Counted from the first letter of the stretch, positions 1-12,430 are shown. The stretch: 64,000 nt of DNA from Cornus controversa (GCA_026545225.1 CM048849.1:55509836-55573835); one strand, 5' to 3'. Notes: generated from the sequence alone by a model not told the origin. Made by a program: numbers and translations.

Positions 1-430
1 TACTTTTCTTTTCTTTTCTCTTTTTCCTAAGCAAAATTTTATTAACAAGGCAAAAGAGCCGAAACAAGAGAGGTAGCCCTCTCAGATACAAAAACAGAGC
101 CCACAGGCACTACAACAGATTCACTAATACTAATAGGGTCCATTTCCAAAAATTAGCTAACAAAAATAAAAGAGGAAAAAGGCAGCAAAGGGGACTAATG
201 AGTAGAACACCAAAGAGACCACCCGCTCAACAAACACTGGACCACTATACAGATCAGAACTTGAACTGAGATCAGAAACTGAACATCTCCACCAGGTCAT
301 ATAAATGCAGACCCAAAGTATCAGCAACATTCAAAGTGACATGTCTTGAAACCTGGGGAATTTTAGAAGTAACTCCATCATGCAGGTTCAGGTTTCTAGA
401 CCACCATATATGTCAATGGTATAGGTAAAT
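1..430 (-). repeat. Possible 3' end of a retroelement (LINE-like), in the last visible NTM1 intron
   Basis: Read on the minus strand, about 370-410 opens a frame beginning WWSRNLNLHDGV and running some 40 codons to a stop near 290. It is followed by a non-coding tail with an AATAAA-like signal and an A-rich end (an AAGAAAAG-type run at positions 1-30). This layout resembles the 3' end of a non-LTR retroelement or a transcript. I do not recognise the peptide with certainty. It could instead be an unrelated exon or 3' UTR. Confidence 0.3.
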
Positions 431-659
431 AAAATTCATCCATTAAGGATTTGGATTCTTCTTTAATAAAATTCTAAAAAACAACAACAAAGGATGCTAT
501 CCATCACCATTCAAATAATTCTACTTACATTATTCTTAGTCATGAAGATCATTCTAAATCTATTAAAAAAAATCCAAAAATGATTATTCACAAAGAAAGT
601 CAAAAGAATGCATTTATGACTTTGTCATGGGTATACATCTAATAATACAAATATGATAC

Positions 660-3600
660 CTGAAGTGGGACACAATAAAAGTTGGTGGCCTTGTGCATGT
701 CTGAGACCATTAAGTTTTCAGGGGCCAAATTTTCTCGTGCAGCCTCCAAGAAATGTGATACAGGCTCAAGAACGTCAACCTAGATCCAACCAAAGCACAT
801 TAGTATGAAGCAAACTAAAAGGAAAGATGAGTTAAATTACAAGATTCAAATTGTAACCATGTCCTACAGATAGAGTCTTAATTAAAATTATTTAGTAATA
901 CATTGGCAATTAATGGGGACCATATTGGGTAATGCCCAATCTAAGTAGCACGAGGACTAGTTGAGGTGCTTTTGACTCGTCAAATGTTTTCCACCTAATT
1001 TTAATGTTAGGTTCGTTCATCACCACAACAGGTTACACTTATCTCGTTCTTTTGAAACTTAAACTCATAAAATTCTGAGTCTTTATCAGAAGTTACTGGT
1101 GTGGTGAACTTGTGGTCAAACTATTGGAATTTGGAACTAGTTGGATGAACACACAGCAGCCAATATTCTTTTTTATTTCTCTCTGGAGCAAAAAAATTTT
1201 TAGTGAGGTTACCATTTGTGGGAATGAGTAAGCAAATCATCCAATTTCCAATTTGCTAGACTAAGTGCAAGATATTCCACACTGCAGAAACATAACATGA
1301 TAGCAGAAAAACCAAGAACTACACCAAAATTTATATCTGACCTTCTTTCAAAATTAAAAATATAGAGTATGACTCAAATTAAATAAGTATAGTTTGTGGT
1401 CAGGAGATAATAGGAAGAAATTAGAGAGAACAAAAACCTAGGCAATCACAAGTCACAACTTAGAGAGGACGCAATCACACATCAATTATTAGCATAAGGA
1501 AGTGTCTGCATATACTCCATTAAGTCCCTAAAAAAATCCAATAGAAAAATTATATCAAGTCATTGACTCAAAAAATTTCATAGAAGCCAAATGATCTTGG
1601 GAGACGAGAAAAGCTAAGACTTAACCTATTTAAAACTGACACAACCCACAAGATCGACTTAACTTAAGAAGCAATACCAAAAAATAAAGCTCGAGTATGG
1701 ACAAAGCAAATTAACGCACTACAAGCCCACAACTAAATTAATATCATGTGGGCCAATGGATTCCCTTCATCAGTAATTATACAAATATATTGTATCATAG
1801 ATTTGTTATACACCCTTAGTTTCATTGGTTAGGGATGTACTTGACCCATTTCTCCATTTTCCTTTTAACTATAACATCATCAAAAGAAGGTGCAATATGT
1901 GATGATTCCCATTTTATCTTAACTGTAGGATGGATATTTTTAAGTTAATAAAGTTTTTACATGATCCCTAATTCAATTAAAATTCACAATCCAAGGATTT
2001 TAATAGAAAATATTGCATCCAAGTAAAGATGCACCTTTCATTTAGGCAGTATTGACAATTTAGTAGTCCATTCTATCATGAATCCATAATCAAAAAAATC
2101 GTAACACAAAAGAAAAATGCACTGTGAGTCAAAACTACCATTGGGAATTGGGAAAATAAAGATATTTTGAAATTTTTAAGGATACGTTAAAAACACTTTC
2201 TTTTTTTTTGGGTAAAAACATTAAAAACACCTTCTACCCAAACTATACATAAATATGTGTGTATATGTACGAAAATATATACACACATCTTACCTCATTG
2301 AAGTATCTTATGAGAAGATTCTTGGTGACCCTTCCGATGCCAGAACCACAATCTACAGCAGTATTAGAAGCAGTAAGAATTTACAGACAGAAACACTAGC
2401 TGATCAAGTAGTTAGTTTGCAAGTAATTGAGAACATTTTGTGATATAATATTAAAATAAAAATTATGAAAACCAATTAACAAAAGAAGCTCTAATTATAA
2501 CTTATGCTGGAGTTTACTACCCCTCATCAGCATTTGCCATTCAGCGCCAATAAGAATTGAACAATATGTGTGATGCTTGCATTCAGGGACAATAATTATA
2601 ATTTCAGATATAAGAAGGATGAACTTGTAATATGTGAATATTGAAGCAGCATTTAGTGCAGTCCATTTTACTAATATTGTTGCTGAGTAAACAGACAATT
2701 TTCATCGGGAAAGGAAATTTCCAACATCTAAAAAATTTCCCAGTTATAATCCTGCCTACACAAATGCTAAGAGGGGTTGATGATGTTGATCATATACACA
2801 CCTAATCTTCTGTATCATTTGCACAATATGACTGCTCTTACACTGAAACCTGCATTCTCAGGCTTGAGAGCACAAACTTTAACCATCAAAAATTATCATT
2901 TATGATATACTTGCACAAAGTTTCTCGACAAACAATTACGCAAAAAAAAAATATCAGACCAAATGTCAGATAAACCATGTCGTATAACATCTTCGCATAG
3001 CTTATAAGAACCTTGGTAACATCTGTGATTTTTTTGTCATTAAACTTCTCATAAGAATCAACTACCAGAGAATCCAATTTAGACAAATTTTAAAGCCCTA
3101 TCTCTTACCAGTAACTTCTAACCTATGAGTCCACATACCTTGTCAAACCCACATGCCCTAAATACACCACCAAAGTAAAAGAATTCTACATCGACCAAGA
3201 GGAATTATATTTACATTGTTTTATACAAGGCCTTAAATGTTGTCAACATGATCAACATATTGCCCAAAACATCACTTCTCAATTGGTATAAAGACAAGCC
3301 ATCTTTTTCTTTTAATTATTTATTTTAAGAGAGAAATATGGCAAGATTACACTCACAGAAAAACATATTGGCTTGTCAACAACATCAATGACATGTCTCA
3401 ACATATTGAGATCAATAACTCATATTAGCACAAAATTTTGCTGATACCAGCAACATATTTGCTACATTGATCAATATATAGACATGTCAATAGAGTAGTA
3501 AAACTCTGTTTAAAATGAATGAGGAACAGAGATAGAGAGAGATAGATATATATATATAAAGAGAGAGAGAGAGAGAGAGAGTTAGAGAAGCTTACCTATA

Positions 3601-5567
3601 TATATCATCCGCAACATCATCTTTTCTTTACTCTAAAAGAGAGGTAAGAATTATGGCAAGAAGTGGGTTATGATGACATTTTGGGATGAATTAGGGCATG
3701 GCTTCTTTGGATAGTAATAATCCACAGAAAAGAGAAAGTGTTTATTAGGTCCAAATGTTCAAGAAAAATCAATAAGAGTGGAGTTGAATTCAACTGAAAG
3801 ATAAACAACAAAGGTGCATAGTATGAGATTGTGATCCTTAGGAGGTATACAAGATTATTGGAGTTTAGGTGACTTTTCAATGTGATCAATATGTGAAACT
3901 TCAACAGAAATGCTAAGCTGTTCCTAACCAAGGTTGTTCCAAAATCCAATGCCATCAAAAGTAGCATCTACACTTTGTCAATAATACCTAAAAGATACTG
4001 ATAACATGATAGCTAAGAGTGTAGCAATCCCAAATCAGTGGATTCTTAGACTCAGAAAAATTGAAACAGCGGGTTCCTATTGCTTGTTTTCCTCCACTTA
4101 TCGAGCATTCAGAGCACATGCTTGGTTACTTTTTATGTGCTGAAAATTGTACATAATTATTTTAGTGAGATAGTGAATGATGGTTTACCTAATGCCTGAG
4201 AGGTCAAGAACCAAATTTATAGAAGATTTCTCTTGTTATATCATCCAGTCTTTGTAGGTCTGTAGGCAAGTGTGGATGATGGGGATGGGATATAAGGAAC
4301 TATGTAATTCCATTCAAATGTTCAAACATTGCAAACAAAATTGTCCTAGAAACAATAAACCTGGTGCACGAGGCTCCCGCCATTACGGGGTCCGGGGAGG
4401 ATCAGATGTAAGCAGCCTTACCTCCGCATGCAGAGAGGTTGTTTCCTTGTTTCGAACCCATGACCTCCAGGTCATAATGGAGCAATCTTATCATTCACAA
4501 CCTAAACATAACTCTAGTAACATTAAAAAAAGTAGCTATTTTTTTGGTTATTTAAACATACTAAGATGTTTTTTAGGGCTGTTGAGGAGTCATACTATAA
4601 TCCAAGTCGAATATGATTTGAAAAGATTAAGATCCAGTTATGAAACAGAATCACATTCATTTATTCAAATATGAATCTAATTTACAAGATCTGGTTATAA
4701 TTGAGCCATGAACTATTTAGAAGTATCTTCGATTCTATTAAGATTAGTATTTGAATTTGTTAAACCTGCAATATAATATTACTTTACTATACATTTCATT
4801 TGTACACATATAACATTTGACTGATCTAGTAATCTGATTAAGTACAAAGAAATCAATCACAAACTTGGACAATTCGATCAATAATCAAGTAATTAGATTA
4901 AAACAACTACCGAAATGCATAAAACACACTTGGGCAAATCTTTACGATAACATATACATTATCACTTAATGTATTTTATATACTACATGCCAACTCAAAA
5001 TAATCATGTAGCTTAAGTGCCATTTATCTCCCATTCATATGGCAATATAATCTCAATCAATCCACATTCTACTGGCAACAAATTTAAAATGAAATATCAA
5101 AAAAAAAAAAAAATCTATCTTGACAGGCTGCTTGGGCGTGTATCAGTTTGTGTATGTGTATAAGAGAGAGGGTACCGAGAGCTACAAGATGCCGGTTTCT
5201 TCCCCCATCGAATCGTTCAGCCAAAAGGGTATTGAGAAATGCCTCACTGCCCTTAATATCAGGCTCATTGACATGCCCATATCCACCCAATACTCCATCA
5301 ACTGATGCCTCCACACCCTATTCTTCCAAATAACACAATCAACAGAAAAGAAAAGACACTAATAAATGAAGCGAACACTCACCATCGACATTAAAGAAGA
5401 ATTATTTGGAGTTTAAGAAGAAGGGTGTGAAGGGTGCATACTTCCCAATACCCAACGCCTTCGCGATACCATTCAGACTTCTTCTGGTGATCTGCTAGCT
5501 CTTCTCTCCACATCTCCTCGGCGTTCTTGAATTCCCGGCCTTGTGTGTCTGACCCGCCGGCCTCCAT
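660..5567 (-). CDS. Alpha-N-terminal protein methyltransferase 1 (NTM1-like), 5' four exons, partial
   Basis: This is a SAM-dependent methyltransferase of the NTM1/NRMT family, which methylates the alpha-amino group of proteins exposing Xaa-Pro-Lys after Met removal. Exons found by eye: 5442-5567, 5176-5317, 2294-2352 and 660-779, all with GT/AG borders and matching phases. Exon 1 starts at ATG 5567 and encodes the family N-terminus (REFKNAEEMWREEL). Exon 2 gives EASVDGVLGGYGHVN and SEAFLNTLL. The exon 2/3 junction rebuilds SAM motif I (LDCGSGIGRVTKNLL). Exon 4 gives VDVLEPVSHFLEAARENLAP and MHKATNFYCVPLQ. The C-terminal half, starting near EFTP in relatives, is not found in 1-659 and must lie beyond the left edge. 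Introns are 124, 2,823 and 1,514 bp; the 2.8-kb one holds an Au SINE. No stop or frameshift is visible in these exons, so the gene looks functional. Confidence 0.9.
4361..4495 (-). mobile_element. Au-type SINE inside an NTM1 intron
   Basis: On the minus strand this reads as the plant Au SINE: a tRNA-derived head with a B-box-like GGTTCGA (near 4450), then AAGGCTGCTTACAT, then the hallmark tail GGCGGGAGCCTCGTGCACC. It lies in the 2.8-kb NTM1 intron in the same sense as the gene. Au SINEs are short, non-coding and mobilised by LINE machinery. I saw no clear target duplication. Confidence 0.8.
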
Positions 5568-7411
5568 CTCATTCCACCCACAAACTTTCACTCGCTGCGC
5601 GGAGACGCTTGACTCTGGTAATGAGACGAGTCTACCAAACCGAAGGCAAAATTGGGGAAGAGAAGCAAAAAGGGTGTGAATTTGGTTGGGCCTTGGGTGT
5701 ACCATGTACCCCATATAGCAAGGAGAGAGCTAGGTACACACTCCACTTCACTTTCTTAATATTAGAAAGAAAAAAAAAAAGTAACTCTTATTTTCAAGTT
5801 GAATAAATCAAAAATTATGGGGGAAGTAGATCTTAAGATATTCGTCTACTATGAGGAGAGCTACAAATGAGCCAATTATTGGGTCAACTCGTTTGAAGCT
5901 CTCTTTTGAACTCGATCGACTTCGTTTAGTTTATGAGTTAATTCTAACAAAAGTTTAGGGTGTGTAAGTTTAAAGCTGAGGTAGACTTGTATGTATTTAC
6001 GAATGAATATAAGCTCATAAACATGTTTAGGTTAATGAATGTAAGATTAGTGCGACAATTCAAATCGAGTTCAAATGAATTTATTATTAAATGAGCTAAA
6101 ATCAAATTCAATTTTTTGAGCTAGTTAAAATCAAGATGAATTAAGAAACAAATGAGTTGAGACTGAACTGAAGTTCATTTGCAGCAATAAATGTGTGTGC
6201 ACGGGCACATATATCTAAAAAAATATAATGGATTCAGATTGTTCTTGTACATTTTGAAATGGTTCAATGAAATCTGTTTGATTGTGGTTTATTTTTAAAA
6301 CGAGCTAGTCAAAGTCGAATTGTGTGTAGTGTGTACCGATGAACCTCCAAATACATCAAAACTCTCTGTTAAAGTTAGCGAGACTTCTGTTAGCTTGTCT
6401 GTTTGGCTTGCTGCTCATGATAGCATTTTTTCTCTTTTTAGTTCTGCCTATATAAGTTTCTTTTTTTCTTCTAGGCTACATCACAATGAAGACCACCTCT
6501 CTTTCATAAACCACAAAGGAACTACCATCCCTAACCCCTCACCAGGCCATTACCTGACCACCATTACCCAAACATCCATCTTCACAATCTCATAACCACC
6601 AAAAGTTTCTCCAGCCAAAATTGTAACTTTAAGAGATGCATTGTTGGAAACGGAGGTTTAAGTTTATGTATTGATGTTATCCCAATGGTCTGTTGAAAAA
6701 ATTAACCTTAGCATACTTTGATTGAACATCCAATTTCTTTTGCAAAATAATTGCCCACTGACAAACCATTTCATGTTTAGAGATGTGACGTTACACATGT
6801 CTTGGGAAAAAGGTTGTTGTCACTTATATGTGGAGATGTCTCCTCCTATGAAAGTATGTTGGGTCCCAAAAGAGGCATATCCCCCGGGGGAGAGGGTGGT
6901 TACAAGAGAATGTCTTTGCAAATTAGAAGTTAGAGCTTGAAGCTCTTCATAGATTTTTCTTCCAACTTCTTGGGAAATTGGAAGAGGAAAAATAAGTTGA
7001 CCATTACATGCCTTTAATTCAATGAACCAATGTTCACAATATCTCAGTGAATCCCACCAGAATTGAGGTTGACAACACTATAACCGATCAAACAAATGGT
7101 GATTTCTGTCAGTTCAATGGCATAGAAAGATCTGATCATCAAACAATTTCTTTCTACGCATGATGTTCGTCAAGTTTGTTAGACACATTAGATCTTTGAG
7201 CTTCCTCCCAAACATTGGGAAGTCCACACGTGCCATCTCTTGCAGCCCTCTATCAGAAAGATGAGGGACTGTCAAGTTGGTTTCTGGAATCATATATATT
7301 TGCTTTCAGATTGTGAAGATATTTGTGGATGGTGTGGTTCGGACGAAGGCAAACTATGAGTGTCAAGATTCCACATTGTCCGAACAAGTAAAGATGAAAG
7401 TACTATATGTA
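5568..7411. other. Intergenic, AT-rich, no supported gene
   Basis: This stretch lies upstream of the NTM1-like ATG and left of the Cassandra remnant. Roughly 5,570-5,720 is the probable NTM1 promoter and 5' UTR. The rest holds only short, composition-driven open frames (for example at 6320-6595) without recognisable domains. I see no RNA gene or clear mobile element in it. Confidence 0.5.
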
Positions 7412-7915
7412 TGTACATCACCATTCTATGATACAACGTGTTTTAAATCAGTAATGACTGTGAACTCACCAGAACTCCGCAGTTAAGGGAGTAGTACCAA
7501 GATGGGTGACTCTCTCGGAAGTCTCTGGTCCGAGGGAGAGAAAAATTATGTCGAGATAGGGTGGGGCATTACAAATGGTATCAAAGTCAGGTCTAGATAG
7601 AAATGTGCCGACTAAGACTTCAGGCCTCCAAGAGGGGTGAATTGTCGGGATAGGACGAGGACGCCGAACCTCCAAGAGGCCAAGTCCCAATCGAAAATGT
7701 GCCGACGAGGACGTCGGGCCTCCAAGGGGAGTGGATTGTCATCACCCTTTTATGACACAACGCGTTTTAAAGTCATGATGACATTGAACCCACAGGAAGT
7801 CTCTGGTCCAGAGGAGCCAAAAGCCAGGAGAATATTGTGTCGAGTAAGGGTGGAAAGTCTCTGGTCCAAAGGAGCCAAAAGCCAAAAGAATATTGTGTCG
7901 GGTAAGGTGGAACGG
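7412..7915 (+). mobile_element. Decayed Cassandra TRIM retrotransposon carrying 5S rRNA-like sequence
   Basis: The 5' LTR runs about 7412-7573. It contains a 5S rRNA-like stretch (GAACTCCGCAGTTAAG, AGTAGTACCAAGATGGGTGA, GGAAGTCTCTGG, 7470-7530), the signature of Cassandra elements. A primer-binding site TGGTATCAAAG at 7576 resembles the complement of the initiator tRNA-Met 3' end. A short non-coding interior follows. The 3' LTR starts near 7737 after a purine-rich tract (CCAAGGGGAGTGGATTG); its first ~40 bases match the 5' LTR (CATCACC, ACAACG[C/T]GTTTTAAA). The 3' LTR has lost most of its 5S segment and contains a 58-bp tandem duplication (near 7801 and 7859). There is no coding capacity, as expected for a TRIM. 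Confidence 0.8.
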
Positions 7916-9339
7916 TACACAAATGATGCACAATGTTCTTAATTCTCTACCATCTCAATATTTCTCAATCTTTTCTAATAATGCCTGGCAATTTTCTTAG
8001 TATCCCTATTCACTAGGACGAACTTGTCACTTCAAATGCTATGCAGTCCAACCACACCCTTAAACACTAAGGTAGACTTTTATCATACTCTGCTTTTGAA
8101 TATGGATGGTAGGATCAAGCCCTGCAATAGTGTAACTTCTTTGCACACTCATCTTTAAGAAGCTAAAACAAATATTAGCTCCACAAATATTCCACAGGAC
8201 CACTCTCCTAGAATATCATTTTAGTGTACGAGTTGAATCGAGACTAGAGGGATTCCAAACCAGCAATCAGAACCTCACTCGTCTTCAAAATGCTATAAAT
8301 CTATTTATTGATTCTGTCTTTCTATATCTAAAAAATTACTAGGAATGGGTATGGAACAAGCTCTACTAGATGACCATTTACTATGACAGTTTACATGCCT
8401 TCAAATTCAGAAGTTAAAATCTCTTTCTAAATAATGCTTCTCCAATAACCATTTAAGCTGTTCAAGTAAAATTTACATTTTGTTTTTGTTTCTGTTTCTG
8501 TTTCTGAGAGGCTTCAAAAAACATTACTCGATGAGATGTCTGAAGCAAATCATTTGAAAATTGAAAATATGAAAGAATCTTGATGAAAAATATAGCATAA
8601 TCCATTGCAACTGCTCTGTTTCACTCTAAGATAATTGATTTCAAAGTAACAAGCACGAATATACAATGACGACGAGCTGCTTTGCTTTGGCCCATATTTC
8701 ATCAATTTAATCTGATCAAGACCGTCTTAATTTGAAGGGCATATTTCATTGCTTAGTAACCTATTAGATTTTAGTCCCTTGCAGGCATAAAAAATTATTT
8801 GTAAGCAAGCTATAGAAGACACTACATTTTGTTCCACCTTTGGATGCTAGTGCCAAGTGGCCTCCATATATATGCTGTTAATAGAGTTGCTTCTGTATTT
8901 TCTTTTTCAGTAAATACTTGTTTCTGTATATTTATGTTTTAGTTATTTGTATATCTCTGGGTTTAAGAGCTGCAAGTTTATAGATAACACAAATTAAACA
9001 TAAAATATCTAACTTTGGGGCAAAATATTATATTACTCGACAATATTGGAATGGATCTAAATGGCTTACATGCCAGATTTAATTTTTGCAGAAACTGACC
9101 TGTTGGTGGTCTAGTGAACTGTCCAAGATAAAACACTGATTGAAACCTTTGTCAATCCCAAGAACCTAAAAATTTCATTTTTTCCCACACACCAAACACA
9201 TCCCAGAATCCAGGCCTCAAATGCAAAGACATTTCACTTTCTGTCATCAACCCCAATGAAATAACCTGCAAACTTATACATCAAATCTCATTGGGAAACT
9301 AGAATTCCCCACAAACCAAAATCCCAAAGTCCCAAACCT
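7916..9339. other. Intergenic, AT-rich, nothing recognised
   Basis: Between the Cassandra remnant and the lipid-transfer-protein promoter I see only AT-rich DNA. There is no convincing open frame, no tRNA-like fold and no obvious inverted repeat. Confidence 0.5.
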
Positions 9340-9343
9340 TCTC

Positions 9344-9350
9344 TATATGA
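9344..9350 (+). promoter_or_regulatory. Probable TATA box of the nsLTP gene
   Basis: TATATGA lies in a CTTCTCTATATGAACC context about 110 bp upstream of the nsLTP ATG. Transcription would start some 30 bp downstream in a CA-rich leader. Assigned by position and sequence only. Confidence 0.55.
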
Positions 9351-9454
9351 ACCAAACAACCCTCACACCACTTTCCATCAAACCAACTGCCTCCAAAGAG
9401 CAAAGCACAAGTGAGTCATCAGTTAATACAGTTACTTTTGACAGTTAATCAACC

Positions 9455-9903
9455 ATGAAGAACCTCTTTTTCTCTATGGTCTTCCTCCTCTTCTTCCTTG
9501 CTCACGTTAGTGATGCAACCATTTCATGCAGCACCGTTGACATGAAGGCTGCTGCTTGCCTGACATATGCCACCGGCAAGGATGCCAAACCAACTACTGC
9601 ATGCTGCAATGGGCTGCAACAGCTTTCTCAGAGCGTGAAATCAGTTGATGACAAGAAGACTATCTGCCGGTGCCTGAAGGCCGGAGTCAAAAACTTAGGT
9701 GGCGTGCAGGACAAGTTCTTGAGCCAAATTCCTAATGCTTGCAAGATCAAAGTTGGATTCCCTGTCTCACTCAGCGTTAACTGTGAAACGTGAGTAAATA
9801 CCCACTTGAAGTACTTAAATTGTCCATGAAAATTAGACCTAAAACACTTTATTAATGAACACAGCTAATTACATTATAATTTTGATTTTGCAGGATCCAC
9901 TGA
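9455..9903 (+). CDS. Non-specific lipid transfer protein, type 1
   Basis: A secreted 114-residue protein encoded by exons 9455-9789 and 9894-9903, split by a 104-bp GT/AG intron just before the end. Splicing changes the tail from CET-stop to CETIH-stop, matching the short last exon usual in this family. Residues 1-21 form a hydrophobic signal peptide (FFSMVFLLFFLAHVSDA). The mature part has the eight-cysteine pattern C-x9-C-x14-CC-x19-CxC-x22-C-x13-C, close to the type-1 spacing, which folds into four disulfide-pinned helices around a hydrophobic tunnel. Such proteins bind fatty acids or phospholipids in the cell wall and take part in cuticle formation or defence. A TATA-like box lies ~110 bp upstream and AATAAA ~50 bp downstream. 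No defect is seen. Confidence 0.95.
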
Positions 9904-9952
9904 AATGCTTAAATTGGGGAAGGAGACATGTTAGGGATGTAGGAAGGCGTTG

Positions 9953-9958
9953 AATAAA
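9953..9958 (+). terminator. Probable poly(A) signal of the nsLTP gene
   Basis: AATAAA lies 50 bp after the nsLTP stop codon. Plant polyadenylation signals are loose, so this is only the best-looking candidate. Confidence 0.45.
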
Positions 9959-10847
9959 ACCATTAAGGCAATGTTTTGTGGGGTTTATAACACCTTACAT
10001 GATGAGGCCTTTATCATGTTTACTGTTAGTTGGTTTCAATGGATGATCAGTTCATTTTGCTTTCATTTTCAAATTCCATATTTGCTACTGATTTCATCAA
10101 GCACTTTGAATAACTCCACATAATAGTAAAATTTGGGTACCCTCAAAACAAACATTATTTCACCAAATTTAGCAAGATTAAAACCAAAGAATACTTATGA
10201 TATATATCCACTTGTGTCAAGGGTTGGCTCATGTCCTGAGATATTGCAACAAAGTTTCATTTTTCACCTGTTCTTGCAATTCTGTACGTTTTAAGGCCAC
10301 TTCAATATGAGTCTCAACTTCAAATGTGGCTACAAACCAAACATGCTTGAAATTACCCTAAATTATATTTCTGAAGATGTTCAGAATAAAATTAGAATAC
10401 AAACCTGCAATAAATCTAGACTTCTGCTCGTATATGTTCATTGTGAAGAGTAATTGTTTGGCCAGGTTTGGATTCATTAGTCTATTGATCAATCCAAATC
10501 CGACTAACTTTTCTTGCTTTTACATATAGCAAACTTATAAATAGATTTTTTGTTGGCTCTGCCTCTGTATTAGATTTGTTGTTATACTAATGAATCATGA
10601 TGACTCATTATTGATTCAATTGTAACTAGGTTGCCCAATCTAAGAACTCATATACGAATGAGTTTTTAAATTAAAATTTCTTCAAATCAATGTCCAAAAC
10701 ATGGATTCCATGCTTCCAAACGCAAGTAATCTTAGTCGCAAAAGTATCAAAATTAAAGATCCTAAATGAAATTAAAATATACAGAACAAGCACTCATATT
10801 TTAGAAAGATAGCAACTATAATTATTAACATCAGTGCATGCAAAGTG
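9959..10847. other. Intergenic between nsLTP and SAUR genes
   Basis: This AT-rich DNA separates two convergent genes, the nsLTP on + and the SAUR-like gene on -. It must hold both 3' UTRs. No further gene or repeat is evident. Confidence 0.5.
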
Positions 10848-11216
10848 TCACAGCACATAGAGCTTGGCCAGCTCTTCAAATGAATCAGTAGTGAGTCGGG
10901 GTTCTGCATTGTCAAGCATCCACAAAAGGTGATCAAAGAGAACAACCTCACATTTCACCAATATATCTCCACTGGGACACTGCTTGGACTTGTCATGATC
11001 AATGAGAGCACTCAGTAAAGGATGGTTTAACTGGTCTGAACTTATGGCGTATCGCTTCCTTGTAGGCCCCACAAACACTGTCTCTTGTCGCTCTTCATCT
11101 GTCATATTTCCCCAGCTTGATGATTTTGTTGATCTTGAACTACTGTATGAAGATGACCTCCCTAGCTTTGACAGGCTCTTGCACTTGTTGAGCATAAAGT
11201 TTAGTTTCTTCTTCAT
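10848..11216 (-). CDS. SAUR-family auxin-responsive protein
   Basis: A single-exon, 122-residue protein starting at ATG 11216; the frame extends upstream only to a GTG codon at 11246, not a plausible plant start. The core matches the SAUR domain: VFVGPTRKRYAIS (about 47-59), LNHPLLSALID (63-73), VKCEVVLFDHLLWMLDN (87-103) and a closing FEELAKLYVL. The N-terminus is basic and Ser-rich (KKKLNFMLNKCKSLSKLG; SSSYSSSRSTKSSS). SAUR proteins are small, quickly induced by auxin, and promote cell expansion by inhibiting PP2C.D phosphatases. The CEVVLFDHLLWML form resembles the SAUR76-78-like branch, which I infer rather than prove. It is intron-less, as is typical. A TATAAATA box lies ~70 bp upstream. 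Confidence 0.88.
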   Translation of the reverse strand: MKKKLNFMLNKCKSLSKLGRSSSYSSSRSTKSSSWGNMTDEERQETVFVGPTRKRYAISSDQLNHPLLSALIDHDKSKQCPSGDILVKCEVVLFDHLLWMLDNAEPRLTTDSFEELAKLYVL

Positions 11217-11283
11217 GTTTAGGCCACACAGAGAGCTAGCTAACACAAAAGTATATATGCAGGATGCATAAAGCTAGTGAGGG

Positions 11284-11291
11284 TATTTATA
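11284..11291 (-). promoter_or_regulatory. TATA box of the SAUR-like gene
   Basis: TATAAATA on the minus strand, ~68 bp upstream of the SAUR-like ATG, a typical spacing for a short 5' leader. Confidence 0.65.
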
Positions 11292-11385
11292 GTGAAGCTA
11301 GAGTGGTGGTTCTAAGTTCTAACCAATGATCACTGAAGATGATGTGGGACCTGCCTTGCATGTGATATGCATATTGATTCAAGCC

Positions 11386-11388
<3 letters not shown>

Positions 11389-11424
<36 letters not shown>
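11389..11424. repeat. (AT)n microsatellite
   Basis: Uninterrupted AT dinucleotide run of 36 bp upstream of the SAUR-like gene. Confidence 0.95.
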
Positions 11425-11426
<2 letters not shown>

Positions 11427-12349
11427 TGAGTGCAAAATACATGTACCTGGTTACATCCAGAGGAGCTAGTCATGTGTAGCACAACTTGGAATGTGGTTTG
11501 AATTTCTATGGATAGAGACATCATATCTTATATATCTATCTATCTATACAGTACACACACACATAGAAAGATAGGCACCAAAATAATGACATCATAGACA
11601 CCCAAATTGTTATAACAAAATTGCTCTAACATTTTGGTTTTAGCCATTTTAGGGGCTCCCAGATTTTATCAAGACCATGTGCTTCCTTTCCGGATTTCGA
11701 ACCCGTGAGCTAGCCTGGGTATGGGTGTTTGGAATGCTTGTTTTCTTGTTTTCTTCCAATCCAAACAAAAGTTCAGAAATTTACTAGCTACTTACCAATG
11801 CTAAATTCATTTCTTTGGCCGGTTCAACCCCTTTTATTTCAAACCATGATTCATACAGTTAAAGTAGGTGTAGGTATATATCCTATTTGCAAATATATAT
11901 ATATAGAACAAGACTCGGTTCTCAAATATGGGACCAATTGAGATGGAGGGTTTTAATCAAGCCAAGTTTTCTGGTGAAGAGCTGAGTGACTTTTTTTTTT
12001 TAACTAAATATTTAGTAGGTGGGTTTTGGTCCACAGTATGGAGCTCTACGGCCTACCTCACCTGGATGGGCTATGTGACAAAATGTTGTGAACGTGCATT
12101 CATTTTGTCACATAGCTAAACTCACATGGACATTTATTGTTACATTCAATCATTCTCGTACCATAATTCTCTACGTGGCACCAGGTGGCATAGTACGTGT
12201 ATGAAACCATTTGATTGGTTGCACACTAAATGTTGGGTTTTGAAGCTACGATTAAATTGGACTTGGATCGAGGAGGATTCATTCATGAAATTGATTAATC
12301 CCTGAATCCATTTGAGTTGCACCCGGCCTTTATCACAAGTCTTCAACTT

Positions 12350-12430
12350 TATATATATATACACACACACACATACATATGCGTGTGTGTTTGTGTGTGT
12401 TTGTGTGTGTGTGTGTGAGAGAGAGAGAGA
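12350..12430. repeat. Compound (TA)(AC)(GT)(GA) microsatellite
   Basis: Four adjoining dinucleotide runs: TA, then AC, then interrupted GT, then GA. The AC and GT halves are complementary and could pair as a hairpin. Confidence 0.95.

Noticed and set aside
6320..6595. Open frame of 91 codons on +
   Set aside because: No domain, low-complexity Ser/Phe-rich composition, and no neighbouring splice-compatible exons.
7466..7530. A functional 5S rRNA gene
   Set aside because: Only an internal part of 5S is present, with deletions, inside an LTR followed by a primer-binding site. It is the Cassandra 5S-like segment.
11650..11720. tRNA or SINE-like GATTTCGAACCCGTGAGC
   Set aside because: Only a B-box-like word and a few bases resemble an Au SINE. 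No complete tRNA fold or SINE tail is present.
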